Origin: Pycnococcus provasolii
Taxonomy: Eukaryota > Chlorophyta > Pseudoscourfieldiophyceae > Pseudoscourfieldiales > Pycnococcaceae
Direction: 5' to 3'
DNA: 64,000 nucleotides
Assembly: GCA_938743325.2 (NCBI GenBank)
Contig: OW568865.1
Location: forward strand, 1,173,770-1,237,769
Shown: positions 10,038 through 21,192 of the stretch, piece by piece
Numbering within the stretch: position 1 is the stretch's first letter
Layout of the letters: every line of letters starts with the position of its first letter
The notes under the pieces: generated by a model
What the model was told of the DNA's origin: nothing
The model's database searches: none
Seen by the model: only the letters and a program-made list of their open reading frames with translations
Made by a program: the position numbers and the translations under genes

Positions 10038-10279
10038 TTTTCCGCCGGAAAAATGGCCGGTTGGGAGAGATCAAATCTCCCCGGGATCAGTCCAGCTTTT
10101 CGGGTTTGTTTTCACGTCTGGATAGGTGGTCAAGGAATCTCCATCTGGAGTGGTACATCCTTGGCGGGCTCGGGATATCGCGGCCAAGTCACGTTGGTGA
10201 AACGTTACTTCAAAGGCACATGAACCTAACCTACTCTACCAACAAAAAGAACAAAAGATTATAGAGTAACAACAACAAA

Positions 10280-13200
10280 TTACTGATGATCATCCCCCTC
10301 GCACCACAATCGAGCGTTGGCGAACATCGTGAGCCACGGGGTGGGACCTCTCGGATGAAGCACACTGCGGGCATCCGAGGGAACGTGAGGCATCTGCCAT
10401 GTCATGATGCACCGCTCAGGATGCGGCATCATCGCGAGATGGCGCCCATCCTCGCTGCACACCGCGGCGGTTCCAAGCGGGCTTCCGTTTGGGTTGTAGG
10501 GGTACGACTCCGTCGCCTCGCCCGTCGTTGGGTCGGCGTACCGAAGTGGCGAGCACGTGCGGTAGAAGTCGTCATCCGCACCGCCGGGTGCGAAAAACTT
10601 CCCCTCCCCGTGGGCAATCCAAACACCGCAGACCGTTCCGTGCAGGCTCTTCAGCATGATCGAGTTGGTGTTCTCGCTGTCCACCACAACGGTCGCGAAG
10701 CGGCTCTCGAAGCGCTCCGACCGATTGTGAATGAAGCGAGGCTGCATCTGATCGTCGTTGCCACCGCCGGGCGTGGGAATCCACCCGAGCAGTGCCATGA
10801 GCTGGCATCCGTTGCACACGCCAAGGCTCCACGTGTCGTCGCGTGCGCGGAAGCGGTCAAACTGAGATCGAACGGAATCGTTGAAGCGGATCGCACCCGC
10901 CCAGCCCTTAGCGGAGTCGAGCACATCCGCGTAGCTGAACCCTCCGACGAAAATGATACCCCGGAAGTCGTCGAGGCTAGCACGCCCTTCGATGAGATCC
11001 GTCGTGGTCACGTCCCACGGCTCCATACCCGCGGCGTACACCGCGGCGCACATCTCGCGGTCGCCGTTGCTGCCCTCCTCGCGCAGGACGCAGACGCGAA
11101 CCTTGTCATTTGACTCGAGCACCGAGGCTGGCGTGAAGTTTACCACGTCGGGGCTTATCCTCCAAGCAGATTCGCCGCGAATGGGCGCGGCGGGACCGCA
11201 CCTTGCCTCGAGCGACTTGCGCTCCTCCGCGACACACGCTTGAAGGCACTGCGTCTCCTCGAGCCGGAAGCTCGTCTCCTCCCACTCGCGAAGGAGCTCG
11301 TACGTGGGAATCGCGGGGATCACCGAGCTCACCTGCATCGCTTCACCATTCCTCGACTTCTCCATGAACGAAACGGCGAAGTTGCGCTCGGGTACAGAGC
11401 GACCGACCACCGAAGCTTGCACGCCCGAAGCCTGGAACGCGCCCACGACGGAATCCGCCCTCTCGCCAGCAACCTCGAGCACCCACCCAAGCTCCTCCGC
11501 GAAGAGGTTCGCGTAAGCCGCGCCGAGCGGATGCGGGGCGGGGCTCGCAACGTGACCATCGTCGTGCGTGAGCACGGGAATGTGACGATCATCCTCGTTA
11601 ACATGACTTGCGTCGATGAGCACCTCCGCGCCGCAGTCGCCGGAGAAGCACATCTCAAGCAAGCTCACGACGAGCCCGCCGTCGGAAATGTCATGGCATG
11701 CCAGCAGCCCGCCCACGTCGTCCTCGCCCATCAAGCGCTGCAGCACGCGAAAGGCGGAGGCGAGCGTCATAGGATCGTCGAGGTCCGGCGTCTTGCGACC
11801 AAGCTGGCTGAGCACCTGCGCGAGTGCAGACCCGCCAACGCGGCGGCGTCCGCTGCTGATTTCCACGTGCACGAATCGACTCTCCCCGGCACGCTTCACG
11901 TCAGGCGTCAGCTTGCGGGTGACATCCGGCACGAGCGCGTACGCGCTCACCACGCACGATCCTGGCGCTTTCACCTTGCCCTCCGCTGACCGGTCCGGCG
12001 ACTCGCCGGGTGCACCAGCCGCCATGCTCAGGCTGTCCTTGCCGCCATCCACCGCGACGCCGAGGTGCTTCATCGCCTCAGCGAGAGCTTCGCAGGCTTC
12101 ATACATGTGCGCGCCATCGGCGTCGAGCTTGGCCGCATGCATCCAGTTGACGGATGCCTTGATGTCTGACAGCTCGGTGATGCGCACGGACCCGATATTG
12201 GTGAGCGCCTCACCGAGGCTCATGCGCGCCATCGCGCCTGGATCAATTAAACCCTTGATGGGCTGCTCGCCAATTGCCGTCGCACCGCCGGTGAAGCCAA
12301 GATGGCTGCGTGCGAGTATCGCATGGTCACCCACCGGAAGGAGCAGCGGTCCCACGCACTGCTGAGCGGCAACAAGGCCTGTGACCGATCGGTCCACCTT
12401 GGTTGTGAGGAATCTCTTCGACCCCACTGATGGGAGGCGCAGCACGTCTTTCAGATGCCCGAGTAATGCGTCGCGTGCACCAGCCATGCCGCCCCCGTCC
12501 TCTATGGGAATTGCGAAAGTTGGCGTCACCGCCTTCCACGAGTCGAATGAGTACTTCTTCTGGGGCAGCTTGCCAAGCACGAGCTCGAGTGGCAGGTCGA
12601 AGACGGGATCCGCCTTGTCCGCATCGACGTCCGTGCTCTTGTTGTCCGTGACCACGACGCGACCGTCGCCCGTGACTTGCCCGATAACGCTGAACGGCAG
12701 TCGCTCTCGCTGACAGACTTTGGAGAGAACGCCTATGCCATCGGCGCTATCGTTCACCAGCACGACGTCATTTTCTTGGTACTCGGCACCCCACACCTCG
12801 AGCGCGCTCATCGACGCGTCGCCGAGCACCACGTCACGGAGGTAGATGCGTCCACCCTATGAATGTATTGTTATAGTATTTGAAAATTGTTTGGTGTGAG
12901 TTGTGATGTCATGTGGCAAAAAATAAAATGGTTGTGGGAAGCTGTACGCGATCGCCGACGACGCCGCGCGCACGTTGAAATTTGTTGCAAAAAGCACTTT
13001 TCCTCAGATCTAGTAGCGTATGGTAAAAAAGGTTCGTTCATATGGCAAAAAACCAATCAGATGGTAATTCCAGCTAAGAATTCGAACATTTGGGTTCCTC
13101 CTTGGAGAAGTGTGTGACGATGTCTTTCTTTTCGAACACCAAGCACACACACAAATACATCAACGTGAACGCGGCAAACGCAAAAGAAAACAAAAAGGTG

Positions 13201-15067
13201 TGTGGGTGGGGGAGTGGGAACGTACCACAGGCTCAACCACTTCCTTGACGCAGTTGCAGTTTCCACCCGCGCCCTGGTCGTGAATGCTCAGGATTGGATT
13301 CTTTTCCACACCCATCTCAATGCAGGTGCGCACGACACGGTAGAGTTTCTGCGACATCTCTCCGTCACCACGCTGAACGGCGTTAAAATCAAGGTCCGCA
13401 TCACGGTTTCCACTCTCAGTCGAGGATGCCGCGCCACCTCCGAGACCCACCTTGTAAGCTGGCCCGCCAAGCTTCACGACGAGCATGCCCACTTCGGGAA
13501 CATCCTTCTCCAGCATGCCATGATCAATCTGACCGAGCCCACCGCTGAACATGATCGGCTTGATCCACTCTCGCCTCTCTCCCGTTTCCGGGTTTCTCCA
13601 CCCGTACGTGCGCGTGTACCCCACGCACAGCGGCTCGCCAAACTTGTTGCCATAGTCGCTTGCACCATCCGAGGCATCCTTCAGAATCTGCAGCGGCGAA
13701 GCCAAGCTCTTCGGATACAGGGAATCGCTCTGTGTCACTTCCCAGGGCTCCGGCGGATGCTCGGGCATGTTGAGATTTCCGACGCAGTACCCTGCCGTGC
13801 CCATTCCCACAAATGACCCTTGCCCGGTGGCGTGCGTGTCGCGCAGCCGACCTCCCGCACCTGTCTCCGCGCCAGGGTACGGCGCGACCGCGCACGGGAA
13901 GTTGTGCGTCTCGGCGGTGAGCAGCAGGTCAAGGTCCACGGTGCTGGGAGCCACGCCGCTTGGCCCACCTGGTTTTATGGGAAGCACCGCCTGCACGGGA
14001 CCTAGTCCTCGGATAGCGCTCGAGTTATCCTTGAATGCAATGACGCTGTTCCTTGGGTTTGCCTTGTGCGTATCCCTGACAAAGTCGAAGAGCGTCTCCT
14101 TGCGCGTGACGCCGTCGATTGTGAATTCGCCGTTGAACATCCAGTGCCGGCTGTGCTCCGAGTTGCTCTGCGCGATGTCGAACAGCTCGACGTCCGTGGG
14201 GTTGCGCTTGAGCTTGTCGACGAACACCGACGTGTAGTACGCGACATCCTCCTCGTCGAACGCGTACCCTCGCTCGTCGCTGATGGCACGCAGCGCGTCT
14301 GCGCCCCCTCCGAGCACGTCTACAGTTGTCACCGGCGCTACCGGTGGCGGCGGCGACGCGAGTCCCTGCGCGGTGTCGCTGCCGTAAACCTGCTCCGTCA
14401 TGCGGTCGTGAACGAGCGCGGCAAACGCGTGCACGTCAAACTTCGACGCGGCTTCTGCGTTTGTGAGTTTGACGCGGAATCTGCGGCTCTGCTCGACGCG
14501 CATCACGGCGTCCACTCCGCACGCCTTGCAGATGGACACGGCGTTGGCCGAGAAAGCGGTGGAGAACGAGTTTCGCGGTCCCACTTCGACGACGACGTGG
14601 ACGTCATCGTCGTCCCACGTGGACGTGGGCGTGAGTAGGTGAGGTTCGTACGTCTCGCTGAGAAGCCACGCGAGTTTCTCTGAGTCTGCTGCGTCCAAGC
14701 TTTCCGTGGCGAGAACGTTGAAGCATTTTTCGCACGCGATGTCGACGACATCTTTGCAAACTTCCGTTTGCGTTCTCTGCGCGAGCCTCGCCATGGCTTC
14801 TTCTGAAGCGCCCGGCGCCCTGAATACGCGCACGACAGAGGGCTTTCCGCTGCTTGCTGAGGATGTTGTGGACTGCAAGTGTGCGATAAGTTCTTTTGCC
14901 GCACTCGCTGGCGAAGACGACGACGACGATGAGGACGGGGGTGATGACAAGGAGGCCAGTGTGCGCTTGTTATTATGTCTACTCCCCCTAAAGGAAGAAG
15001 GGAGGCAGAACCTAACCCGGAGGTTGGCACCACGAGCATGAGGTAGGAAAGGCAAAGGCGCCGCCAT
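10280..15067 (-). CDS. Phosphoribosylformylglycinamidine synthase (FGAM synthase), one intron
   Basis: Step 4 of de novo purine synthesis: makes FGAM from FGAR, glutamine and ATP. Two exons, 15067-13226 and 12856-10280, join in phase 0 so that the conserved KEVVEPV segment runs directly into GGRIYLRDV, then LEVWGAEYQE, as the family requires. Total 1472 residues from the ATG at 15067. Order: leader, PurS-like N domain, two AIRS-type ATP/FGAR-binding halves (SIHDQGAGGN region at the junction), then a glutamine amidotransferase domain with nucleophile C1295 in GVCNGCQ and H1426/E1428 in PHPE. The leader (hydrophobic, Arg- and Ser-rich, about 60 residues) looks like an organelle transit peptide, as plants use for this enzyme. 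An upstream in-frame ATG at 15205 would lengthen it by 46 residues. Confidence 0.93.
12857..13225 (-). other. Intron of FGAM synthase
   Basis: 369 bases. Read on the minus strand the donor is GTG|GTACGT and the acceptor CATTCATAG|GGTGGA; joining restores the conserved protein without a frame change. The intron is AT-richer than the exons. Confidence 0.92.
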
Positions 15068-15480
15068 GGGGAGAGGGAGGGGAGAGTGACTGACGCGTTG
15101 TTCTCCTGGAGAAGCAGTCCCCCGGGGGAGGGAGGGACTTGAAGTGGCGGGAGGAACTTTTCCAACCAAAGCAGGCCAGCCGCCACACCCCTCCCGCCTC
15201 GGCATTGTTGTTTTGAGAAGGAAGGAAGGGGATACCCGTTTGCAACCCGTTTGAATTCCACTTCTCCTTTTCGTTTGGGGGTTGGTTTTGTTTCGTGAAT
15301 TTTTGCGCTGGAGATCTGTTCGGGTTTCTATTCGGGTTTCCTATGGTATTTTAAATTTTAATACCTCTAACCCTTAAAAAATGGTATCTTTCTTTTCGTC
15401 GGTTCCTTTTTTTTATGTGTGTCGTTTTGTGTGACATTTATGATTTCTTCTATTTCATTCACAACATTTGTCTGTTCTCG
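15068..15480. other. Divergent promoter spacer, FGAM synthase / small membrane protein
   Basis: Holds the 5' regions of the two divergent genes. The part from 15300 on is markedly AT-rich (TTTTAAATTTTAAT-type) beside very GC-rich genes, with a run of T before the downstream start. No gene is seen. Confidence 0.5.
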
Positions 15481-15915
15481 ATGGCGCCTAGCTTATTACG
15501 CAAGCGCGCTCCAGGAGGTGGTAATACTACCACCCCTGTAGGCGGAGTTACTTTCGATCACGAGGATGATGATGATGCCACGAAGACGACTCCTCCTTCG
15601 ATGAACAAGAAGAAAGGTCGCCGTGACCGTGCTGCTGATGCTGATGCTCCTCGCGGTGCCGCGATGTGGTGGCGCACTCTCCAGGCGAAAGCCATGGACG
15701 TGCTCATGGTTCTCATACCAGTCGCGCTCGCGGCGCTCGTTGGCGTATTCCTCAAAAAAGTTATCGAACACCAGGTACACAAGTACGGAGGGTTTGATGA
15801 GGATGGGAATGCCATGTACAACGCGCGACTGCTCGCGATGGGTGCGAAGGACGACGGGATGATGGCGCGTTTCGTCGCCTGGATCATCGATCCATGGAAT
15901 ACGCATAAAAATTAG
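15481..15915 (+). CDS. Small single-pass membrane protein, unknown
   Basis: I do not recognise this 144-residue protein. A polar, acidic-then-basic N-terminal half (about 1-60, with a KKKGRRDR patch) is followed by WWRTLQAK and one strong hydrophobic segment (about residues 75-97, VLMVLIPVALAALVGVFLKK), then a short amphipathic tail ending near WIIDPWNTHKN. This is the shape of a tail-anchored or small organelle membrane protein. The start is placed at ATGGCG (15481), which has a G after the ATG. An in-frame ATG at 15415 would add 22 hydrophobic residues and is less likely. It converges on the PhyH gene with a 72-base gap. Confidence 0.65.
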   Translation: MAPSLLRKRAPGGGNTTTPVGGVTFDHEDDDDATKTTPPSMNKKKGRRDRAADADAPRGAAMWWRTLQAKAMDVLMVLIPVALAALVGVFLKKVIEHQVHKYGGFDEDGNAMYNARLLAMGAKDDGMMARFVAWIIDPWNTHKN

Positions 15916-15987
15916 AATCATCACAGTTGTGTAAGCAACTGAATCAGGACTCGTTTGTGTTGTTCTACAATATAAATAACAATATAC

Positions 15988-16812
15988 TTACAATGTGGTG
16001 TCACACAGCTCAACGTCCAGTGCGACGGGCGAGCCGTCACGGAACGCGACCGTTCCCAGACTGAACTGAGGCATGTACGCACACCTCCACCGTCGTGCTC
16101 GGTTCGCGCTGCTGCGGTGCTCGACATCGTGGCGCAGAATCACGGCATCACCCGCGTTGACGACGAGCGGCTTGCCTTTATCGTGCTCCCCTTCCCCTTC
16201 CTCGTCTCGCTTGCGTTTTGCGTTGCGCACCCACAGGCACCCGCTCTGCTCGTCGGCGTCGTCGAGTGCGATCCAGACGCTGACGTACGGCGCAGTGTGA
16301 GCGTTTTCCTTGCGCACGCCTTGGTCGTCGGTGTGCCACCCAAAGGCACTCGTGCTTTGTGGCGGCTTGACAATGTACTGGTCGTTGAACAGACGCACGT
16401 TGTTCTCGAAGGTTTCTGCCCCGAGGCAAGCTGCGACAGTGTGCGCCGCCCTCTCGACGACGTTGTTCAGGCACGTTCCCTTTGCCGCCCGCACGTACTC
16501 GTCGCGTCGTCTTGCCGTCCTCGCCTCGTTCGAGGTTGGCACTTCGAAGATGCACCCGTGTCCCGTAACGATCCAGGACAAGTCTTCTTCTTCCTCATCG
16601 TCATCGTCGTCGTCGTCGTCGTCGTCATCGCCGCGACGTCCTGTGTTTGGCGGTGGGCACGACGCTTCTACGGCGGCTTGTTGCACGACGTGCATGCACC
16701 TTTTCCTTGCGTCTTGCAGTGCTCCGTCTTTGTTTGTGATGAGGGCGGGCACGACGAGGTACCCATATTTGTTGAAGTGCTCCAGTGCACTGCTCGCACA
16801 CAGATATGTCAT
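15988..16812 (-). CDS. PhyH-family Fe(II)/2-oxoglutarate dioxygenase
   Basis: A 274-residue member of the phytanoyl-CoA dioxygenase family. It opens with the typical FNKYGYLVVPALI strand. The iron ligands appear as H160 and D162 in WHTDD and a distal H232 in HDVEHRSSAN; an Arg-rich RARRWR stretch just after supplies the 2-oxoglutarate contact. An acidic run of Asp and Glu (about 65-78) interrupts the domain. PhyH members hydroxylate lipids, small metabolites or halogenated compounds; the substrate is not predictable here. No targeting signal is obvious, and the end is an ordinary CDTTL, so no peroxisomal C-terminal tripeptide. Confidence 0.85.
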   Translation of the reverse strand: MTYLCASSALEHFNKYGYLVVPALITNKDGALQDARKRCMHVVQQAAVEASCPPPNTGRRGDDDDDDDDDDDEEEEDLSWIVTGHGCIFEVPTSNEARTARRRDEYVRAAKGTCLNNVVERAAHTVAACLGAETFENNVRLFNDQYIVKPPQSTSAFGWHTDDQGVRKENAHTAPYVSVWIALDDADEQSGCLWVRNAKRKRDEEGEGEHDKGKPLVVNAGDAVILRHDVEHRSSANRARRWRCAYMPQFSLGTVAFRDGSPVALDVELCDTTL

Positions 16813-17482
16813 AAGTGGTATTATGTTATGATAGGAGCTAGGAGTAGAGCACCGAATACTGTAGAGTACAGATAAAAAGACAAATTAGCGAAGGGAACAC
16901 GCAAGTCCACCAAGCGGAAATGAAAGGGAAGCAATGATTCCCAGGGGCGCGCGAACCCCATCCATCATGAAGGGAAACCCGTTCACGAAGAGCCAACAAA
17001 GGAAAAGCCAACCCCCAGAGGCCCAGACCAAAACAACACAACACGCGAACCAACGCTAAGGTGTATCCCCCCAGACAGAGTAAACTACTGTAAAAAGTCC
17101 TCCTGGCAGCAAAGCGACTCCCAGGGGACCACTGGCGAGCAGCCTGACGTCGTGGACGTCACCGTGTCGTCACTGGCGTGGTGCAGCACGTCGTCAAGGC
17201 CGTTCACGACTTTTTACCCTTAAAATACGACTTTTAATTAACCCCTGACCCCTTTTACTCCGATCCAATAATGGCGAGGGCCCGCCCGCACGTCCCCTCA
17301 AGCCCCTTCCTTCCAGGTCCTCCCCTCCCCTCTCCGCACCTTCCCTTCCCTTCCCTTCCCCCTCCCTCCGGGTCCCCCACTTATCTGCCGCCATAAGGAA
17401 GGGAGGTTATCTGCCGCCCCTTCCCATCGCCATCCCGGGAGCAAACACCCATTCCGTGACGCATTCCCACTCTTAAGTAGCA
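16813..17482. other. Divergent promoter spacer, PhyH / AP2
   Basis: 670 bases without a gene. It contains a CCCAGAGGCCCAGA block at about 17021 (TGGGCC boxes on the minus strand), a CCCTTCC run at about 17340-17360, and a short AT patch near 17230. Confidence 0.45.
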
Positions 17483-17856
17483 ATGTCTGCTCCGTCGCCT
17501 GCGCCCTCGCCCAAGCACAACAACAAGGATCCTCACCTTGATCACGTTGGGGGACTTTCTTGTCCTCCTCTTACTCTTACGCTTACCTTGGGAAAGCCTG
17601 GCTTGGTTCCCAAGGGGGGGCTTGAGCTTGAGGGGGGCTTGAAAGGAAAGAAGAAACACAGTGCCAAGGCTCCTGGCGGTGACGGGGAGGTCAAAAAAGA
17701 CGGAAAGAATGACTTCGGGGCTCATGCGGCTGATGCTGGCTTTCATGAAGCAGGAGCAGCAGCGAGGAACGACGACGAATCCGAACCGGGGCCGTCGGAG
17801 GAGGAGCAGGAGGCGGATCTTCTCATGCTTCTCACGCAAGACGGTGACAAACACGA

Positions 17857-17888
<32 letters not shown>

Positions 17889-19024
17889 GCAGCCGCCACC
17901 ATACCAGGAAGAAGGTGACTAGCACCAACGTCGCATTCAGGAAGCATGCCACGCCAGATGGAGCAGCAAATGCTGCTGCTGCTGGTGGTGCGGTCGCTGA
18001 CACCACGCTACTTCACCAAACGCACCCGTCGACGACCATGAACAAGGCAAAGTCTACCAAAAAGCAAACGTCAAAGACGCCAACAACAACGTCGACGCTG
18101 GGATACCGTGGGGTAAGCTATGCGAAGCATCACAAGAAGTACATGGCGTACGTGAATCACCTAAAGCGGCAGATTCACCTCGGCTGCTACGCGACACCAC
18201 TCGAGGCGGCGTACGTTCGCGACCGTGCCTGGAAAGACCTAAACAAGGATCCAGATATGCTGAACTTTGCCGTCGACAGCGCTGTGCCAGAGGAATTCGC
18301 CGCTTCCGTGGAGCAGGTGCGTAGCATCATCAAAACGACCCGTGCGACGGCGGAGCAGCGCTCAGCCAAGAAGTCTGTGCGCGCGAAAAAGCCAAAGTCC
18401 AAACTGCCCTCGTCGGATCAGCAACTGCAGCAGCTTGCCCACGTCGCCGCTGGTGCTGCTGGCAGTGCCCTTGGCGTCGGACCAATCATCACGAAGAAAA
18501 GGTCGGCGGGAAGGCGTCCCATCAAGGTCCCCAAGCGCATGATCGACGACATCGCCAACGGACACGAGTACGAAAACGCTCTGACCACTGCCGTGGAGAA
18601 GAACCTCCGTCAGTACGACCAAAACATGGAAGACGTCAACGGCGTCGACGTGGTGACGACACATGGAAATGCTCACATTCCCATTGCCACCGCTGGTGTG
18701 AACGCGGTGTCAGCATCAGCCGCTGCTGCTGGAGCCGGGGCTGGAGCTGGAGCGATTTCTGCACCGCGCTTCCATGCCGTTGACGCCATCCCTCGAGTGC
18801 CGCCACCGATGCCTAGCGACAACTTTCACCTGCCACCTCCCTCCCCTCCACCTCCATCTGCTCGTGGTGGCGGTGATGATGACGACGACGACAACAACAA
18901 CAACAACAACAACAACGACGACGACGACGACGACGACAATGCTCGCAAATCGATGCTTGCGGAATTCCGAAACACGGAAAACTGGGCACGTGTTGCGCTG
19001 CACATGGTTAAAAGCCAGCTTTGA
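17483..19024 (+). CDS. AP2/ERF-like DNA-binding domain protein
   Basis: 513 residues with one AP2-type domain at about 207-262. It begins GYRGV (residues 207-211), has the WxAxV-like YMAYVNH strand, then LGCYATPLEAAYVRDRAW, which is the family's GxYxTxEEAAxAYDxAA helix, ending in LNF. AP2 domains bind DNA in plant and algal transcription factors and in related homing endonucleases; no nuclease part is visible here. Basic, nuclear-signal-like stretches follow (KKSVRAKKPKSK and KKRSAGRRPIKVPKR). Much of the rest is low complexity: Gln run, Ala runs, and a late Asp/Asn run at about 470-490. Likely a nuclear regulator; its targets are unknown. It is convergent with the LysR gene (111 bases). Confidence 0.78.
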
Positions 19025-19135
19025 TACCGACTCTTGTTTTTTTGACTACGATAGTAACAACACTTCTTCCTTCCAAACAACTATCTAGGAAAAGAAAAGA
19101 AAAACAAATGCAAAACAAGCGCGAATTAGCACCTT

Positions 19136-20749
19136 TTACAAGCTGCTCCACGGCAGCACGAGCTCGGTAAACGCCTCCACCGCGCGGCTGCGGTACCTGC
19201 TTGGATTGGTGACCACCTGCAAGCTGCGCCTCAGCCGCACGCCATCAATCAGGACGCGCGACAGCGTTCCCAGCTTGAGCTCCTTCTCGATCGCCATCAC
19301 GCTGACGAAGGCGGCTCCCAGGTCGCAGGAAACGGCACTCTTGATCGCCTCGATATTGTTCAGCGCCATGGAAACATTCAGGCGTTCCACGTTGATCCCA
19401 TTCGCCCTCAGAAGCTCCTCGTGAGCGCGCTGCGTCGTCGACGCCGCCTCCAGCGCCACAAAGTCGAGGTGGTACAGATCCTCTATCGTGATAACCTGCT
19501 CTGCGGCACCTCGCGGCTCGCCTCCGTGCATTTGCTGAGCGAATGGGTGGCGAGGGCTGATGATGAGCGCGAGCTCGTCGTGGCGGTACAGCGCCGTGTG
19601 CAACGAGCGCTCGAGATCTCTCGGAACCTCGCCACCAATAACAGCGCAGTCGACATCGCCCTCCGCCACCGCGGAGCAGATGCGATTGGTGCTGTCCACC
19701 TGCAGAGCAACGTCCACGAAGGGAAACCGATGTCGAAATGTGGCGATGAGCTTTGGCATGAGATACGTGCCCGTCGTCTGACTCGCACCGAGCGCAAGCT
19801 CGCCCGTCTTCAACGTGAGCAGGTCGTTCAGCGCCACCTGCGCCTCGTTTGCGATGGTCAGGCTGCGGTCTGCGTAGCGTAGCAGCAGGTGGCCCGCCTC
19901 AGTCAGCGTCACGCCACCCAAGCCACGCGCTCGGTTGAAGAGCTGCACGTTCAGCGCCTGCTCCAACTTCTCCACTTCCTTCGATATGTGCGTCTGCGAC
20001 ATGTACAGCAGCTTTCCAGCCTCTGTGAAGTTCTGCGTCTGCGCGATGGCTTTCATCACCGCAAGCTGCTGATACGTGAATGGGGGAATCTGAGACTGCA
20101 CGTCGCGTTCCGGAACGAGCCTTCGCAGTGGCGGCGGCGCCTGCAGGTCGCGCTCAGGCGCGTGCCTTCCATTTTTGGGCGGCTGCTTGCTGGTGCTGCT
20201 GGCGCTGGTGCTGCTGGCGCTGGTGCTGGTGGTGCTGGTGCTGGTGCTGGTGCTTCTGCCTGTACTTTCGTTGTTTTCGTGTTCGACGTCGCGGTCTGTC
20301 GTCGTGGCATCCGCGTCGTCGTCTTCGTCGTCGTCGGCGTCTTGCCTCCGTGCCCGCGTACCGTTTCGTTCCGGTTCTGTTTGCGTCGCCGCGCTCGACG
20401 CGCCATTTTTTCCCTTTTTGCTGTAGTCAAAGAGCGGCGCGCGCTTGCCGTTCCTTGCCGTGGACGTGGATGCCTCTTCGTCACGCTGACTCCTAGCTGC
20501 GCCGTTTCTTTGGGTGTTTGCACGCTCGAAGGAGCCGTTCGTATCTGCCTGTGTTTCCCTCCCGTGAGATGAGGAGGAGAACGACGCGTTTCCCTTGACA
20601 ACCTTGAGAACCGCCTGACAAACCAGTGCGCGAGGCGAACTCTTCCTCCCAGAGTGACCCAACCCCAACCCTCCCTTGGTGAGGCGCCGATAATAACCAC
20701 GAGCATGAGCATGAGCGTGAGCACGAGTGCCACACCCCGCCATTGCCAT
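19136..20749 (-). CDS. LysR-type transcriptional regulator, probably plastid-targeted (RbcR/ycf30-like)
   Basis: 537 residues. The C-terminal ~314 are a complete bacterial-style LysR regulator: winged helix-turn-helix from about residue 224 (FTYQQLAVMKAIAQTQNFTE, then SQTHISKEVEKLEQ and LFNRARG), linker helix, and a full effector-binding domain (LALGASQTTGTYLMPKL, DLERSLHTALYRHDELALII). This matches the RbcR/ycf30/CbbR branch encoded in cyanobacteria and some algal plastids. The first in-frame ATG is at 20749; the frame upstream opens only with GTG. From there comes an Arg/Ser/Ala-rich leader (ARGYYRRL...SPRALVCQA) that looks like a plastid transit peptide, then ~150 residues of disordered, Asp-rich and Ser/Thr-Ala-rich linker. 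I infer a nuclear-encoded plastid transcription factor. Confidence 0.87.
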   Translation of the reverse strand: MAMAGCGTRAHAHAHARGYYRRLTKGGLGLGHSGRKSSPRALVCQAVLKVVKGNASFSSSSHGRETQADTNGSFERANTQRNGAARSQRDEEASTSTARNGKRAPLFDYSKKGKNGASSAATQTEPERNGTRARRQDADDDEDDDADATTTDRDVEHENNESTGRSTSTSTSTTSTSASSTSASSTSKQPPKNGRHAPERDLQAPPPLRRLVPERDVQSQIPPFTYQQLAVMKAIAQTQNFTEAGKLLYMSQTHISKEVEKLEQALNVQLFNRARGLGGVTLTEAGHLLLRYADRSLTIANEAQVALNDLLTLKTGELALGASQTTGTYLMPKLIATFRHRFPFVDVALQVDSTNRICSAVAEGDVDCAVIGGEVPRDLERSLHTALYRHDELALIISPRHPFAQQMHGGEPRGAAEQVITIEDLYHLDFVALEAASTTQRAHEELLRANGINVERLNVSMALNNIEAIKSAVSCDLGAAFVSVMAIEKELKLGTLSRVLIDGVRLRRSLQVVTNPSRYRSRAVEAFTELVLPWSSL

Positions 20750-21192
20750 AGAAGTGCTTTTTCTCGAGGGCGGAGAGAACAGGGGGACGGTGACGGTGAC
20801 GGTGACGCGTCGTTGCCGAAGTTCGTTCCCGGAGAAGAACAACAACAGAACAGAGGGGGAGAAAAAAGAAAGTCCTGAAAAAGTGGATAGGACGAGCGAC
20901 AGAAATCCCCAAACAACAACCACGCCATTTAGCCTTAGGTGGCCCCTGCTTCCGGGGATCCGTCGTAGAATTCAAACACTGGGTGGGCCACCCGCTGCAA
21001 ATGTCAGGGTTAGTTAGGGCTAGGGTTAGGCATCTCTTTCAATTCTTCAAAATTGCGTCGGACGGAGAAGTTTCGTTTCGTATGAGTGTTCCGACTTCCG
21101 ACATGTGATATCATAAATTTGTGTGTTTGGGTTTTTGAGAATAACCAATATGTAAATATAGGTGTATCTTACAAGTAAAAGTAATCGCAGGC
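20750..21192. other. LysR upstream region and sialyltransferase-like 3' region
   Basis: Holds a GGTGAC tandem at about 20788-20806, a degenerate TTAGGG stretch at about 21006-21030 and an AT-rich end at 21100-21180 that is probably the 3'UTR of the next gene. No gene is seen. Confidence 0.5.
21006..21030 (+). repeat. Short degenerate interstitial telomeric repeat
   Basis: Four TTAGGG-like units, one shortened and one as CTAGGG, about 260 bases upstream of the LysR start codon. Confidence 0.75.

Noticed and set aside
12860-15205. FGAM synthase as two separate genes or a broken pseudogene
   Set aside because: Canonical splice sites in phase 0 join the two parts exactly at a conserved site, so it is one intact gene.
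19136-20923. LysR start at 20923
   Set aside because: That codon is GTG; the first ATG in frame is at 20749 and gives a transit-like leader.
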